64,000 nt of DNA from JANQMY01 sp965227095 (lineage in GTDB: Bacteria; Pseudomonadota; Alphaproteobacteria; JANQMY01): contig CBDDFL010000002.1 in the NCBI GenBank assembly GCA_965227095.1, positions 1,302,001 to 1,366,000 on the forward strand, written 5' to 3'. This document shows positions 26,496 to 34,928 of this stretch, in pieces. A program made the position numbers and the translations under genes. The notes under the pieces are model-generated. The model saw nothing but the letters and a program-made list of their open reading frames with translations. It searched no databases and was not told the DNA's origin. Each line of letters opens with the position of its first letter. Position 1 is the stretch's first letter.

Positions 26496-27476
26496 CTAGG
26501 CTGGTGTCGACGAAAGAGGCATGGGACTAAGGCCTAACTTCTCAAACAATTGGCCATCTTTTTCTTTGCCGGGATTTTTCGTCGTCAGAAGTTTGTCGCC
26601 CACAAAAATCGAATTTGCGCCCGCTAGAAATGCCAGTGCTTGCAGTTCGTCGCTCATATGTTCGCGTCCCGCGGACAAACGTACCATCGACGTCGGCATC
26701 AGAATGCGGGCCAGCGCGATGGTTCGAACAAAGGCAAGAGCGTCCGCATCTTCTTCGGTTGACAGCGGCGTGCCATCAATCTTCATCAGCATGTTGATCG
26801 GCACGCTTTCGGGATGTGTTTCCAGATTTGCGAGTTCCACCAGCATGGAGACACGGTCTTGGTCTTTCTCACCCATGCCTAAAATACCGCCACAGCAGAC
26901 TTTCATGCCCGCGTCGCGTACGTGTTTCAGTGTGTCCAAGCGGTCGTCAAAGGTCCGTGTGGAGATGATCTTATCGTAGTAATCGCGCGACGTATCTATG
27001 TTGTGATTGTAATAATCAAGCCCCGCATCGGCTAGGCGATTGGCCTGGCTTTCCGTCAACATCCCCAGCGTCATGCAGGTTTCCAGGCCCATATCCCGCA
27101 CTTGAGAGACCATGTCGCAAAGGTCGTCCATGTCGCGGTCTTTCGGGGAGCGCCAAGCAGCCCCCATGCAGTATCGGGTGGCACCGCCTTCTTTCGCCTG
27201 TCGGGCGCCGTCCAGCACCTCATCCACATCCATTAATTTTGTGGCTTCGACACCGGTCTCGAAATGGGCGCTTTGCGAGCAGTACGAGCAATCCTCTGGG
27301 CAGCCGCCTGTCTTAATAGACAGCAGCGTCGAGACCTGTACCTCATTTGCGTTGAAATGCCGGCGATGGACCGTTTGGGCTTCAAAAATGAGATCATTGA
27401 AGGGCTGGTCGAAGATGGCTTTTGCCTCGTCCAAGGTCCAATCATGCCGTATGGCTGGTTCCTGCATTCCGTGCAT
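26496..27476 (-). CDS. bioB: biotin synthase
   Basis: A radical-SAM enzyme that inserts sulfur into dethiobiotin, the last step of biotin synthesis. With a start at ATG 27476 it has 326 residues, the usual length. The radical-SAM cluster motif CPEDCSYC gives C59, C63 and C66. Ligands or contacts for the second iron-sulfur cluster are visible in RYCMGAAWR, ETCMTLGML, KVCCGGILGMGE and MVRLSAGRE. The frame is open upstream to 27632 and other ATGs exist at 27518 and 27467; the choice rests on length and a weak AAGAG site. No bioFDA genes are adjacent. Confidence 0.95.
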   Translation of the reverse strand: MHGMQEPAIRHDWTLDEAKAIFDQPFNDLIFEAQTVHRRHFNANEVQVSTLLSIKTGGCPEDCSYCSQSAHFETGVEATKLMDVDEVLDGARQAKEGGATRYCMGAAWRSPKDRDMDDLCDMVSQVRDMGLETCMTLGMLTESQANRLADAGLDYYNHNIDTSRDYYDKIISTRTFDDRLDTLKHVRDAGMKVCCGGILGMGEKDQDRVSMLVELANLETHPESVPINMLMKIDGTPLSTEEDADALAFVRTIALARILMPTSMVRLSAGREHMSDELQALAFLAGANSIFVGDKLLTTKNPGKEKDGQLFEKLGLSPMPLSSTPA

Positions 27477-27699
27477 ATGTCCGCTCTTACTGCGTTGTTT
27501 TTCTGAAGATGGCGGCATCCTACGGATAATCGACGATGTTGCAACTTGAGAAGCGCACCGCCACGCAAAAACGTCATGAAGATGCAACCCGCCTGTCATG
27601 GGGGCGTCATGCTGCACCGATATGAAGACCACCTATCCAGAGCCCGCCTTCGCGGCCCCGGTTGCGTACTTTCCGGGGTCGCGTCTCTGATCTTGGAAA

Positions 27700-27735
27700 A
27701 CCGGGTAAAACCGAAACGCCCCGCACGAGGGGCGT
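27700..27735 (-). terminator. terminator of the small lipoprotein operon
   Basis: ACGCCCC (27716-27722) pairs with GGGGCGT (27729-27735). On the minus strand TTCGGTTTTA follows. It starts three bases after the stop of the small minus-strand gene at 27738. Confidence 0.55.
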
Positions 27736-27737
27736 AA

Positions 27738-27965
27738 TCAAGCGCAATTACAGCCGCTTCCTGCGAAGGGTTCCGGTGGCAGTGGTTCACCGTCCTTCAA
27801 CGCCCCACTTATGCTCTCCACGGCAAGATCGTCGGGCATGCGGTGGATCGGTGGATAATGGCCAAACCGCTCTAAATATGCCGCCGATAGAATCTGCACC
27901 GGATCACCCTGCTCATTCTGAGAGGGGGGAGGTGTGGTCCGGCCGGTCGGGTCCGAATGGCTCAA
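27738..27965 (-). CDS. small protein with C-terminal CNCA, unknown
   Basis: A possible 75-residue soluble protein, Pro-rich at the N-terminus, with a central segment SAAYLERFGHYPPIHRMPDDLAVESI and the C-terminus GSGCNCA. It would start at TTG 27965, with AAGG overlapping the stop codon of the lipoprotein gene just upstream, so translation may be coupled. No family is recognised. The terminal Cys pair could bind metal or be modified; this is speculative. Support is the operon position, the ribosome site and the terminator that follows. Confidence 0.5.
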   Translation of the reverse strand: MSHSDPTGRTTPPPSQNEQGDPVQILSAAYLERFGHYPPIHRMPDDLAVESISGALKDGEPLPPEPFAGSGCNCA

Positions 27966-27972
27966 CGTCCGA

Positions 27973-28296
27973 TTACCTTATGACGCGGTCTGTCTGGTTA
28001 GACGCCATTTCGTCGCTGTCTTCTTTTGGCAGCCACCGTTCATAGATATCGACGCAGTCAAAGAAAGCGATCACGATTCGCCCGCCTTGGCGCTTCCGAA
28101 AAGCCGCTTGTTTGCCGTATTCGGCACAATGTTCGTTGGCAACAGTGATCGCATGATTCACATCATGAAACCGTGTGCTGTACTCAACCGTGACGCCGTT
28201 TTCATCCGATTTGAGCGTGTCGGGTTGAAATCCGGTAGAGCAGCACGCCAACAAAAGAGCCGCTGCCGGAACAGCGATCCTGAAACTCACCACCAT
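27973..28296 (-). CDS. small lipoprotein, unknown
   Basis: A 107-residue predicted lipoprotein: MVVSFRIAVPAAALLLACCS has a lipobox LLAC followed by a second Cys. The mature part (VTVEYSTRFHDVNHAITVANEHCAEYGKQAAFR) is a short alpha/beta stretch of the kind seen in small envelope lipoproteins of unknown role. ATG 28296 is preferred because AGGAG lies six bases upstream; ATG 28299 is adjacent. It is followed at seven bases by a possible second small gene. Confidence 0.7.
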   Translation of the reverse strand: MVVSFRIAVPAAALLLACCSTGFQPDTLKSDENGVTVEYSTRFHDVNHAITVANEHCAEYGKQAAFRKRQGGRIVIAFFDCVDIYERWLPKEDSDEMASNQTDRVIR

Positions 28297-28452
28297 CATT
28301 CACTCCTGTTTTTATGGGCTCATAATGGCATAACAACCGGGATTTGTAACTCGTCTTTGATCGCGATTGTTCAATGGAATCGCCTATAGTAGGGCGCTTA
28401 GGAAAGCAAAATATCCCCGTTTTCTTGGTATTTTGCGGATTTGGAGCGGAGT

Positions 28453-28893
28453 GTGGCAAAGCTAAGGGCAATTGCGCTGGCGGACCGTCGGAGGGGGGCA
28501 ATGGCGTGTCAGAACAAAGCGCTTACCTCTGATGATGTTGGTATTTCAGGGGATGCCCGGGGACCCGGTAAATCGCGCCAAGTTTCTGTCCTCTTCGCAG
28601 GGGGTTGGGACGCGGTCTGCGCGGAAATCGGTCAGGAGTTGCCTTGGACAACGCGCCGTGCCAATTTTTTGGTTAACGGCGAGAACCCGGAACGCCTTGG
28701 CGCTCGTTTGAAGATTGGGGATGTGATTCTGGAAGTGACCGACGAAACGCAACCGTGTGCATTGACGGAGCAGGCGGCGATTGGGCTGAAGGCCGCGGTA
28801 GAATCCGATTGGCGTGGCGGTGTGTGTTGCCGTGTGGTCAAAGGCGGACTGGTGGCGGTTGGCGATGACATGGAAGTCCAGCGACCACAATGA
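28453..28893 (+). CDS. MOSC domain protein
   Basis: A 146-residue stand-alone MOSC domain, the fold found at the C-terminus of molybdenum cofactor sulfurases and in YiiM/mARC-type proteins. The conserved Cys that would carry sulfur or ligand molybdenum is C102 in TQPCALTE, preceded by RRANFLVNGENPERLGARLKIGD. The start is taken as GTG 28453 with GGAG six bases before; the frame is open from TTG 28441. The stop codon overlaps the start of the solute-binding protein (ATGA), so it is translated with the peptide importer, an unusual partner. Confidence 0.82.
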   Translation: MAKLRAIALADRRRGAMACQNKALTSDDVGISGDARGPGKSRQVSVLFAGGWDAVCAEIGQELPWTTRRANFLVNGENPERLGARLKIGDVILEVTDETQPCALTEQAAIGLKAAVESDWRGGVCCRVVKGGLVAVGDDMEVQRPQ

Positions 28894-30917
28894 CCTTTTT
28901 AAGTACTTTCCGCCACTTGGCACTTCTGACTATTGTTTCCATCGTTGGTCTTACGGCGTGTGACAACAATCCCTATCACGCGTCAGACAGCGACAAGAAA
29001 ATTGTCTACACCTCGTTCAGTGAGGCCCCCAAGACACTTGATCCAGCGGTTGCTTACACAACCTCATCTCACCAGTTCACCGGGGTGATATATCCGACGA
29101 TGCTGGAATATCACTACCTCAAGCGCCCGTATCAGCTGACATCAAGTTTGGCAAAAAATGTTCCGGAACCGGAAGTGTTGCCAAATGGACATGTGCGGTA
29201 TCGCTTTGACATGCGCGAAGGGGCCATGTTTCAAAAAGATCAATGTTTCGAGGAACTTGCTGGTGTGGAACATCGAGAGATCGTCGCGAGCGATGTGGTG
29301 TTCCAACTAAAACGAGTCGCCGATCCGGCAATTAATAGCCCTGTATCAAGTGTCTTCACAAAAATAGACGGGTTCAATGAGTTTATCAGCAGACTGAATA
29401 AAGCTCGCGAAGCGGATCCGAGTTTTTTGGAGAAACGTATCGATGAACAATACAAGGAAGCCGGCGATATTGTGGGCCTGAAAATGCCGACCCCCCATAC
29501 ACTTGAAGTCACTCTAAAGGAGCCATATCCGCAAATTCTCTACTGGTTCACGATGCAGTTTACGTCGCCAATGCCTTGGGAAGCGGTGGTTTACTATGAT
29601 GGCAAGGATGGGCGTAAGCATTTGAGAGACCACCCAGTAGGGGGTGGTCCCTATCGAATGGCAAGCTACGAGAAACAGTTTCGCATTGTGCTTGAACGCA
29701 ACCCCGATTGGTGGGGCGCGATGGCCGACCATCGAGGGGCCCCGGGCACGGTCTATCCCACCGAGGGCGAGGCGGATGACCTAGCGCGCGGCTGGCTCAA
29801 CCCAGATTATGTGGGAAAGCCTGTGCCGTTTATTGATCGGGTGGAGTTTCGCCGGGAAAAGGAAGCAATACCTAGCTTCGGTAAGTTCCTTCAAGGGTAT
29901 TACGACCTTTCTGGGATCATTCAAGAGAGCTTCGACCAGGTGATTGAAAATGATCAGCTATCTGAGGAAATGGTCGAGCAGGGTATGCGTTTGGAAAAAT
30001 CGGTGTCTCCCGATATCTTCTATATTGGCTTTAACATGGATGATCCTCAGATCGGTCATGCTGCCGGCGAACGGGGCCGAAAACTACGCCAGGCAATGAG
30101 CTTGGTTATTGACGTGGAAGAATTCACCCGCATCTTCACCAATGGAAGAGGGCTTCCTGCGCATTCGCCGGTCCCGCCCGGTGTTTTCGGGTATGAAGAG
30201 GATTACAAAAACCCATTCCGCATTGTGGATATCGACAAGGCCAAGAACCTCCTGGCAGAGGCTGGCTACCCTGGCGGCAAGGATCCTGAAACCGGGCAAC
30301 CTCTAAAACTTACCTTTGATACAGCGAACACCACATCTCGCGGCATGTTGCAATCGCAGTTTTATGTGAGGGCCTGGCGAACGATTGGTATTGATGTGGA
30401 GATCAAGGCAACAACGTACAACAAATTCCAAGAGAAGGTCCGAAATGGTGCCTACCAGATTTTCACCTGGGGGTGGGTTGCCGATTATCCGGATCCGGAA
30501 AATTTCTTGTTCCTGTTGGAAACCAGTCAGGCCCGTTCCGAAAGCGATGGCCCCAATTCCGCCAACTTTAAGTATCCGCGGTACGATGCACTATTCAAGC
30601 AGATGAAAACGCGGCCGAATGACGAGACTCGTCTCAAAGTCATCCGTGAGATGAGAGAGATTTTGGCGGAGGAACGGCCGTGGATTGAGCTTTTTTCACG
30701 AGAAAATTATGCGCTCTATCACGGTTGGATGAAGAATGTGAAACCGTTTGGCATGTCTGTGCCGTTCTACAAATATTGGGACGTGGACCCTGAGCTGCGG
30801 GCACAAAACAGAGCAGAATGGAATAAGCCAGTGCGTTGGCCCGCTTATTTGTTGATCGCTGTCTTTTTCGCGATCCTGATACCGGGCATTCGAACCTTCT
30901 ATCGGGAGAGGCAATAA
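28890..30917 (+). CDS. peptide-type ABC importer, solute-binding lipoprotein
   Basis: A 675-residue cluster C (SBP_bac_5) solute-binding protein. The lipobox LTAC puts the lipid on C24. It contains the family features SEAPKTLDPAVAYTTSS near the start, HPVGGGPYRM, KLRQAMSLVIDVEEF and YQIFTWGWVADYPDPENFLFLL. Unlike most members it ends in an extra transmembrane helix (YLLIAVFFAILIPGI, about residues 652-667) and a basic tail, so it may be anchored at both ends. It overlaps the MOSC gene by 4 bp and is 2 bp from the first permease. The substrate is probably an oligopeptide or similar. Confidence 0.93.
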   Translation: MTFLSTFRHLALLTIVSIVGLTACDNNPYHASDSDKKIVYTSFSEAPKTLDPAVAYTTSSHQFTGVIYPTMLEYHYLKRPYQLTSSLAKNVPEPEVLPNGHVRYRFDMREGAMFQKDQCFEELAGVEHREIVASDVVFQLKRVADPAINSPVSSVFTKIDGFNEFISRLNKAREADPSFLEKRIDEQYKEAGDIVGLKMPTPHTLEVTLKEPYPQILYWFTMQFTSPMPWEAVVYYDGKDGRKHLRDHPVGGGPYRMASYEKQFRIVLERNPDWWGAMADHRGAPGTVYPTEGEADDLARGWLNPDYVGKPVPFIDRVEFRREKEAIPSFGKFLQGYYDLSGIIQESFDQVIENDQLSEEMVEQGMRLEKSVSPDIFYIGFNMDDPQIGHAAGERGRKLRQAMSLVIDVEEFTRIFTNGRGLPAHSPVPPGVFGYEEDYKNPFRIVDIDKAKNLLAEAGYPGGKDPETGQPLKLTFDTANTTSRGMLQSQFYVRAWRTIGIDVEIKATTYNKFQEKVRNGAYQIFTWGWVADYPDPENFLFLLETSQARSESDGPNSANFKYPRYDALFKQMKTRPNDETRLKVIREMREILAEERPWIELFSRENYALYHGWMKNVKPFGMSVPFYKYWDVDPELRAQNRAEWNKPVRWPAYLLIAVFFAILIPGIRTFYRERQ

Positions 30918-30919
30918 CC

Positions 30920-31906
30920 ATGCTGGCATTTATCGTTCGTCGGGTCAGTTATGGCGTTGTGACGGTTTTCGGCGTGCTTTTTTTCCTGTTCATTTTGTTT
31001 TTCACCGTCACGGATCCGGATGACATCGCGCGGAAGGCTGTTGGCGAACGCGCGACACCGGAAGTGTACGAACAGTGGAAGAAAAACAAAGGATATGACA
31101 AGCCGCTGTTCTTTAATTCCGAACACGGGCTGATTAGCGTGGGCCGATATACAGACACGCTGTTGGTTGATCATTACACCCGCATGCTGACATTTCAGTT
31201 TGGCCAAAGCGATGCAGACGACACGCCTATTTCGAAACGTATCCGCGAGGGAGCGGGCCCCAGCTTGATGCTGACCGTACCGCTCTTTATTAGCGGTATG
31301 ATCGTTGCCATTGTGGTCTCGCTTTTTGTGTCGTTTTTTCGAGAGACCTATATCGACAGTATGGCTTTGGTTCTGTGTATGCTGGCGATGAGCATCACGA
31401 TCCTCCTTTACATCATTGGAGGACAGTTCCTGATTGGAAAGGTTCTCCACTGGTTTCCGATCTCCGGTTACGATCCGGATCCGTCGATTGTGTACAAGTT
31501 TCTGCTGCTGCCCATTTTGGTTGGGCTGGTCAATGGGATCGGCGCGGATGTGCGTTTCTATCGAACGGTTTTTGTGGAAGAAACAATGAAGGATTATGTG
31601 CGAACGGCGCGTGCCAAAGGGGCCGGTGAAATTCGCGTCATGGGCAATCATGTCCTGCGTAATGCGATGATCCCCATTTTGACCCAAATCGTGGTGGCTA
31701 TCCCTTTCTTGTTCACAGGTTCTTTGTTGTTGGAATCTTTCTTCGGTATCCCCGGTCTGGGCTCAATCACGATTGAGGCCATTAACAGTAACGACTTTGC
31801 AACGTTACGCACCATGGTCTTTATCGGTGCACTTCTTTTTGTGACAGGTCAAATTCTGACCGATATCAGCTACACCCTGGCTGATCCTCGAATTAGATTG
31901 GAGTAA
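30920..31906 (+). CDS. peptide-type ABC importer, permease 1 (DppB-like)
   Basis: A 328-residue inner-membrane permease. It opens with the DppB-type MLAFIVRRVSYGVVTVFGV and carries the ATPase-contact EAA loop DYVRTARAKGAGEIRVMGNHVLRNAMIP. It has six or more helices and ends with the family's DISYTLADPRIRLE. ATG 30920 follows the stop of the binding protein by two bases, with GGGAGAGG upstream; the frame is open from 30836 inside the previous gene. Confidence 0.92.
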   Translation: MLAFIVRRVSYGVVTVFGVLFFLFILFFTVTDPDDIARKAVGERATPEVYEQWKKNKGYDKPLFFNSEHGLISVGRYTDTLLVDHYTRMLTFQFGQSDADDTPISKRIREGAGPSLMLTVPLFISGMIVAIVVSLFVSFFRETYIDSMALVLCMLAMSITILLYIIGGQFLIGKVLHWFPISGYDPDPSIVYKFLLLPILVGLVNGIGADVRFYRTVFVEETMKDYVRTARAKGAGEIRVMGNHVLRNAMIPILTQIVVAIPFLFTGSLLLESFFGIPGLGSITIEAINSNDFATLRTMVFIGALLFVTGQILTDISYTLADPRIRLE

Positions 31907-31912
31907 ACACCC

Positions 31913-32938
31913 ATGCTGATCTCCAATCTCTTTGCGCTTGTCATTCTCGCGCTTTTTGCCGCGGTGGTTTACTACATTCGCGAAAACCGCCTGTGGCGCG
32001 AAGCATTCCAATCACTTTGGCAGAGGCGGCCTATCGCGGTCACCATTGTCGGTTTGTACTTCCTGATCGGCATTTTAGATTCTATTTCTTGGGTCGGCGG
32101 CATCGACGCCAGCAAGACGCAAGATCTTGTCGCGGCATCAAAGCCACGCTCCATTATTGACCGCGTGTTCTCCCCCGAAACGAGAGCGGAAAGAAGTTAC
32201 TCCGCACCGTTCGCGTCAAAGGAATTTTACGGCGAAGCCGACCTCAATCATCCGGGAACCCATTGGCTGGGCACCGACAAGTTGGGGCGGGATGTGCTTT
32301 ACCTTGTGTTCAAGGGGGTGAAGGTCGCCCTTCTTGTTGGCGGACTGACAAGCTTGATCGTCATTCCGCTAGCGCTCTTCTTCGGCGTGTCGGCGGGGTA
32401 TTTTGGGGGGCGCCTTGATGATGCAGTCTTCTTTGTCATGTCAACGTTGGCATCGATTCCAGGGATCTTACTGCTCATTGCGTTGATCACCGCCCTGGGC
32501 AAAGGAACGGTGCAGGTTTGCATTGCCTTAGGCGTAACCGGCTGGGTGTCCTTTAGCCGTTTGGCGCGGGCGGAAACGCTGAAACTGCGCGAAGCCGACT
32601 ATGTTCAAGCGGCGCGCGGGCTGGGCGTGTCCGACTTTACGATCATCATGCGGCACATTTTGCCGAACCTGTCGCACCTTATGGTGATTACCTTTGCGCT
32701 TTTATTCACGGCGCTGGTTTTATCGGAAACCATTCTGGCCTATTTGGGGATCGGCGTAGACGGCAGTTGGGGACAAATGATCGACCAGGCACGGGACGAA
32801 CTATCCCGCGATCCCATCATCTGGTGGAACCTGTTCGGTGCGTCTTTAGGGCTGTTTATTTTGGTGCTGAGTGTCAATCTGGTTGGTGATGCGGTGCGTG
32901 ACATTCTCGATCCGAGAACCCTGAGGGAGCGGGAATGA
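31913..32938 (+). CDS. peptide-type ABC importer, permease 2 (DppC-like)
   Basis: A 341-residue inner-membrane permease partner. It has an extra N-terminal helix (LISNLFALVILALFAAVVYYI), then the DppC signature HWLGTDKLGRDV and the EAA loop EADYVQAARGLGVSDFTIIMRHILPN. It ends VNLVGDAVRDILDPRTLRERE, typical of the family. The first 100 residues are longer than in most DppC proteins and include a loop with ETRAERSYSAPFASKEFYGEA. It overlaps the following ATPase gene by 4 bp (ATGA). Confidence 0.92.
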   Translation: MLISNLFALVILALFAAVVYYIRENRLWREAFQSLWQRRPIAVTIVGLYFLIGILDSISWVGGIDASKTQDLVAASKPRSIIDRVFSPETRAERSYSAPFASKEFYGEADLNHPGTHWLGTDKLGRDVLYLVFKGVKVALLVGGLTSLIVIPLALFFGVSAGYFGGRLDDAVFFVMSTLASIPGILLLIALITALGKGTVQVCIALGVTGWVSFSRLARAETLKLREADYVQAARGLGVSDFTIIMRHILPNLSHLMVITFALLFTALVLSETILAYLGIGVDGSWGQMIDQARDELSRDPIIWWNLFGASLGLFILVLSVNLVGDAVRDILDPRTLRERE

Positions 32939-33918
32939 GCGACCTGTTACTAGACGTTCAAAACCTCCGAACGTCGTTTCCGTCCGACACCGGGCGGATT
33001 GCGGTGGTTGAGGATATTTCTTTTCAGATCCGCAGTGGCGAAGTGCTGGCTCTGGTCGGTGAGTCGGGATGTGGCAAGTCGGTTTCCGCCGCCTCCATCA
33101 TGCGCCTTGTGCCGAAGCCCGGTCTTGTTGAAGCGCCGAGCCGCGTGCTGTTCCATGGGCGGAACTTGTTGGACCTAGATGTGCCAGACATGCGCAAAAT
33201 TCGTGGCAGCGAAATTGGCATGATTTTTCAGGAGCCCATGTCCAGCCTCAACCCGGTGCAGACAGTGGGTGTCCAAGTTGTCGAAGCCATTCAATTGCAT
33301 GAAAAAGTGACGTTTCAGGCGGCGCGTGATCGAACCATCGGGTTATTCAAACGGGTGGGCATTCCGGACCCGGACCAGCGGTTCGATGCTTATCCACACC
33401 AATTGTCGGGCGGTTTGAAGCAACGGGTCGTGATCGCGATGGCCATCGCCATGCGGCCAAAAATGCTTATTGCAGATGAGCCGACCACGGCGCTGGATGT
33501 GACCATTCAAGCACAAATTCTCGACCTGCTAAGGGAGCTGCAGGACGAGTTGCAAACCGGCATTCTGCTCATCACTCACGACTTGGCTGTGGTCAATGAA
33601 TTGGCGGATCGCATTGCGGTCATGTATGCCGGCCGCATTGTGGAGACAGCGCCGCGCAAAGAACTGTTTGGCAATGCGTCCCACCCCTATACGCAAGGTC
33701 TGCTACGGGCGATCCCAGGTTTAGCGAAAAAAGGCGAACGGCTGCACGAAATTGAAGGTGTCGTGCCGCCGCCCAGTAGCTGGCCTGTGGGATGCCGGTT
33801 TGCCACCAGATGTCCGGTCAAACTCCCTCATTGCGCTGATGTTCAGGCGCCGGCCATTGAGCAATCATCGGCCCACATCGCTTATTGCCATGCCTTGGAA
33901 AAGGAGGCCGCGCAATGA
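32935..33918 (+). CDS. peptide-type ABC importer, ATPase 1 (DppD-like)
   Basis: A 327-residue ATPase: Walker A GESGCGKS at 42-49, Q-loop IFQEPMSSLNP, signature LSGG at 157-160, Walker B LIADEPTTALD at 178-188, H-loop ITHDL. The C-terminal oligopeptide-transporter extension with cysteines (CRFATRCPVKLPHC) is present; in DppD proteins this region binds an iron-sulfur cluster. Overlaps both neighbours by 4 bp, so translation of the operon is coupled. Confidence 0.94.
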   Translation: MSDLLLDVQNLRTSFPSDTGRIAVVEDISFQIRSGEVLALVGESGCGKSVSAASIMRLVPKPGLVEAPSRVLFHGRNLLDLDVPDMRKIRGSEIGMIFQEPMSSLNPVQTVGVQVVEAIQLHEKVTFQAARDRTIGLFKRVGIPDPDQRFDAYPHQLSGGLKQRVVIAMAIAMRPKMLIADEPTTALDVTIQAQILDLLRELQDELQTGILLITHDLAVVNELADRIAVMYAGRIVETAPRKELFGNASHPYTQGLLRAIPGLAKKGERLHEIEGVVPPPSSWPVGCRFATRCPVKLPHCADVQAPAIEQSSAHIAYCHALEKEAAQ

Positions 33919-34913
33919 CCGCAGAGCAAGAAAAACCGTTTCTGAAAGTCGAGGGGTTGAAGACCTGGTTCCCGATCCGTAAGGGTGTATTTCGCAAAAC
34001 CGTCGGTCATGTGCGCGCTGTGGATGGTGTCGACTTTGAAATAAAAAAAGGGCGCACGTTGGCACTGGTCGGGGAATCCGGCTGTGGCAAGACCACGGTT
34101 GGCAAAACGATTTTACGGTTGATCGAACCAACCGGCGGAAAAATAACGTTCGACGGCAAAGACATCACCAACCTTAAACCCGACGAGATGCATCCTCTCC
34201 GCCGGCGTATGCAGCTTGTATTTCAAGACCCGGCCTCATCGTTGGATCCGCGCATGCTGGTCCGGGATGCCATTGCCGAGGGGATACGTTCGTTTAACAT
34301 TGCAACGGATACCGAGGCTGTCACGGCGCGGGTCGCGGAATATTTAAAATTGGTTCGTCTGGACCCGGAACAGATGTGGCGCTATCCGCACGAATTTTCC
34401 GGCGGGCAACGACAGCGTATCTGTATTGCGCGGGCGCTGGCCGTTGAGCCGGAATTCATTGTCTTTGACGAATCCATTTCAGCACTTGATGTCTCCATCC
34501 AAGCGCAAATCTTGAATTTGTTGAATGATTTGCAGCAGCAATTCAATCTTACCTATCTGTTCATCACCCACGATCTGAGTGTGGTGCGTTACCTGGCCGA
34601 CGATGTCGCCGTTATGTATGTGGGGCAGCTTGTGGAGGAGGGGACGACGGAAGGTATTTTTCAAACGCCTCATCATCCGTATACGCAGGCCTTGTTGCGG
34701 TCGATTCCGTCGATAGATCCAGACAAACGCACCGCCCAAGTCGACGCCATCGGCGATGTTCCGAGCCCTTCGTCACCGCCGCCCGGATGCCGTTTCGCGG
34801 CGCGCTGCCCGCAGGCGTTCGATCGATGCACGGGCGAGCTGCCACCCCTATATCCCATGCCGCACCGGCTCTCACGGTGTTTCCTGGCCGAGAAGGAAAG
34901 CGCGTCAGCCTAA
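33915..34913 (+). CDS. peptide-type ABC importer, ATPase 2 (DppF-like)
   Basis: A 332-residue ATPase: Walker A GESGCGKT at 53-60, VFQDPASSLDPR, signature FSGGQRQR from 161, Walker B IVFDESISALD ending at 192, ITHDLSVV. The C-terminus again has the Cys-containing extension (CRFAARCPQAFDRC). ATG 33915 overlaps the preceding stop; an upstream in-frame start at 33885 lies inside that gene. Only 15 bp separate it from the GltS-like carrier gene. Confidence 0.94.
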   Translation: MTAEQEKPFLKVEGLKTWFPIRKGVFRKTVGHVRAVDGVDFEIKKGRTLALVGESGCGKTTVGKTILRLIEPTGGKITFDGKDITNLKPDEMHPLRRRMQLVFQDPASSLDPRMLVRDAIAEGIRSFNIATDTEAVTARVAEYLKLVRLDPEQMWRYPHEFSGGQRQRICIARALAVEPEFIVFDESISALDVSIQAQILNLLNDLQQQFNLTYLFITHDLSVVRYLADDVAVMYVGQLVEEGTTEGIFQTPHHPYTQALLRSIPSIDPDKRTAQVDAIGDVPSPSSPPPGCRFAARCPQAFDRCTGELPPLYPMPHRLSRCFLAEKESASA

Positions 34914-34928
34914 AAGAAGGACAATAAG

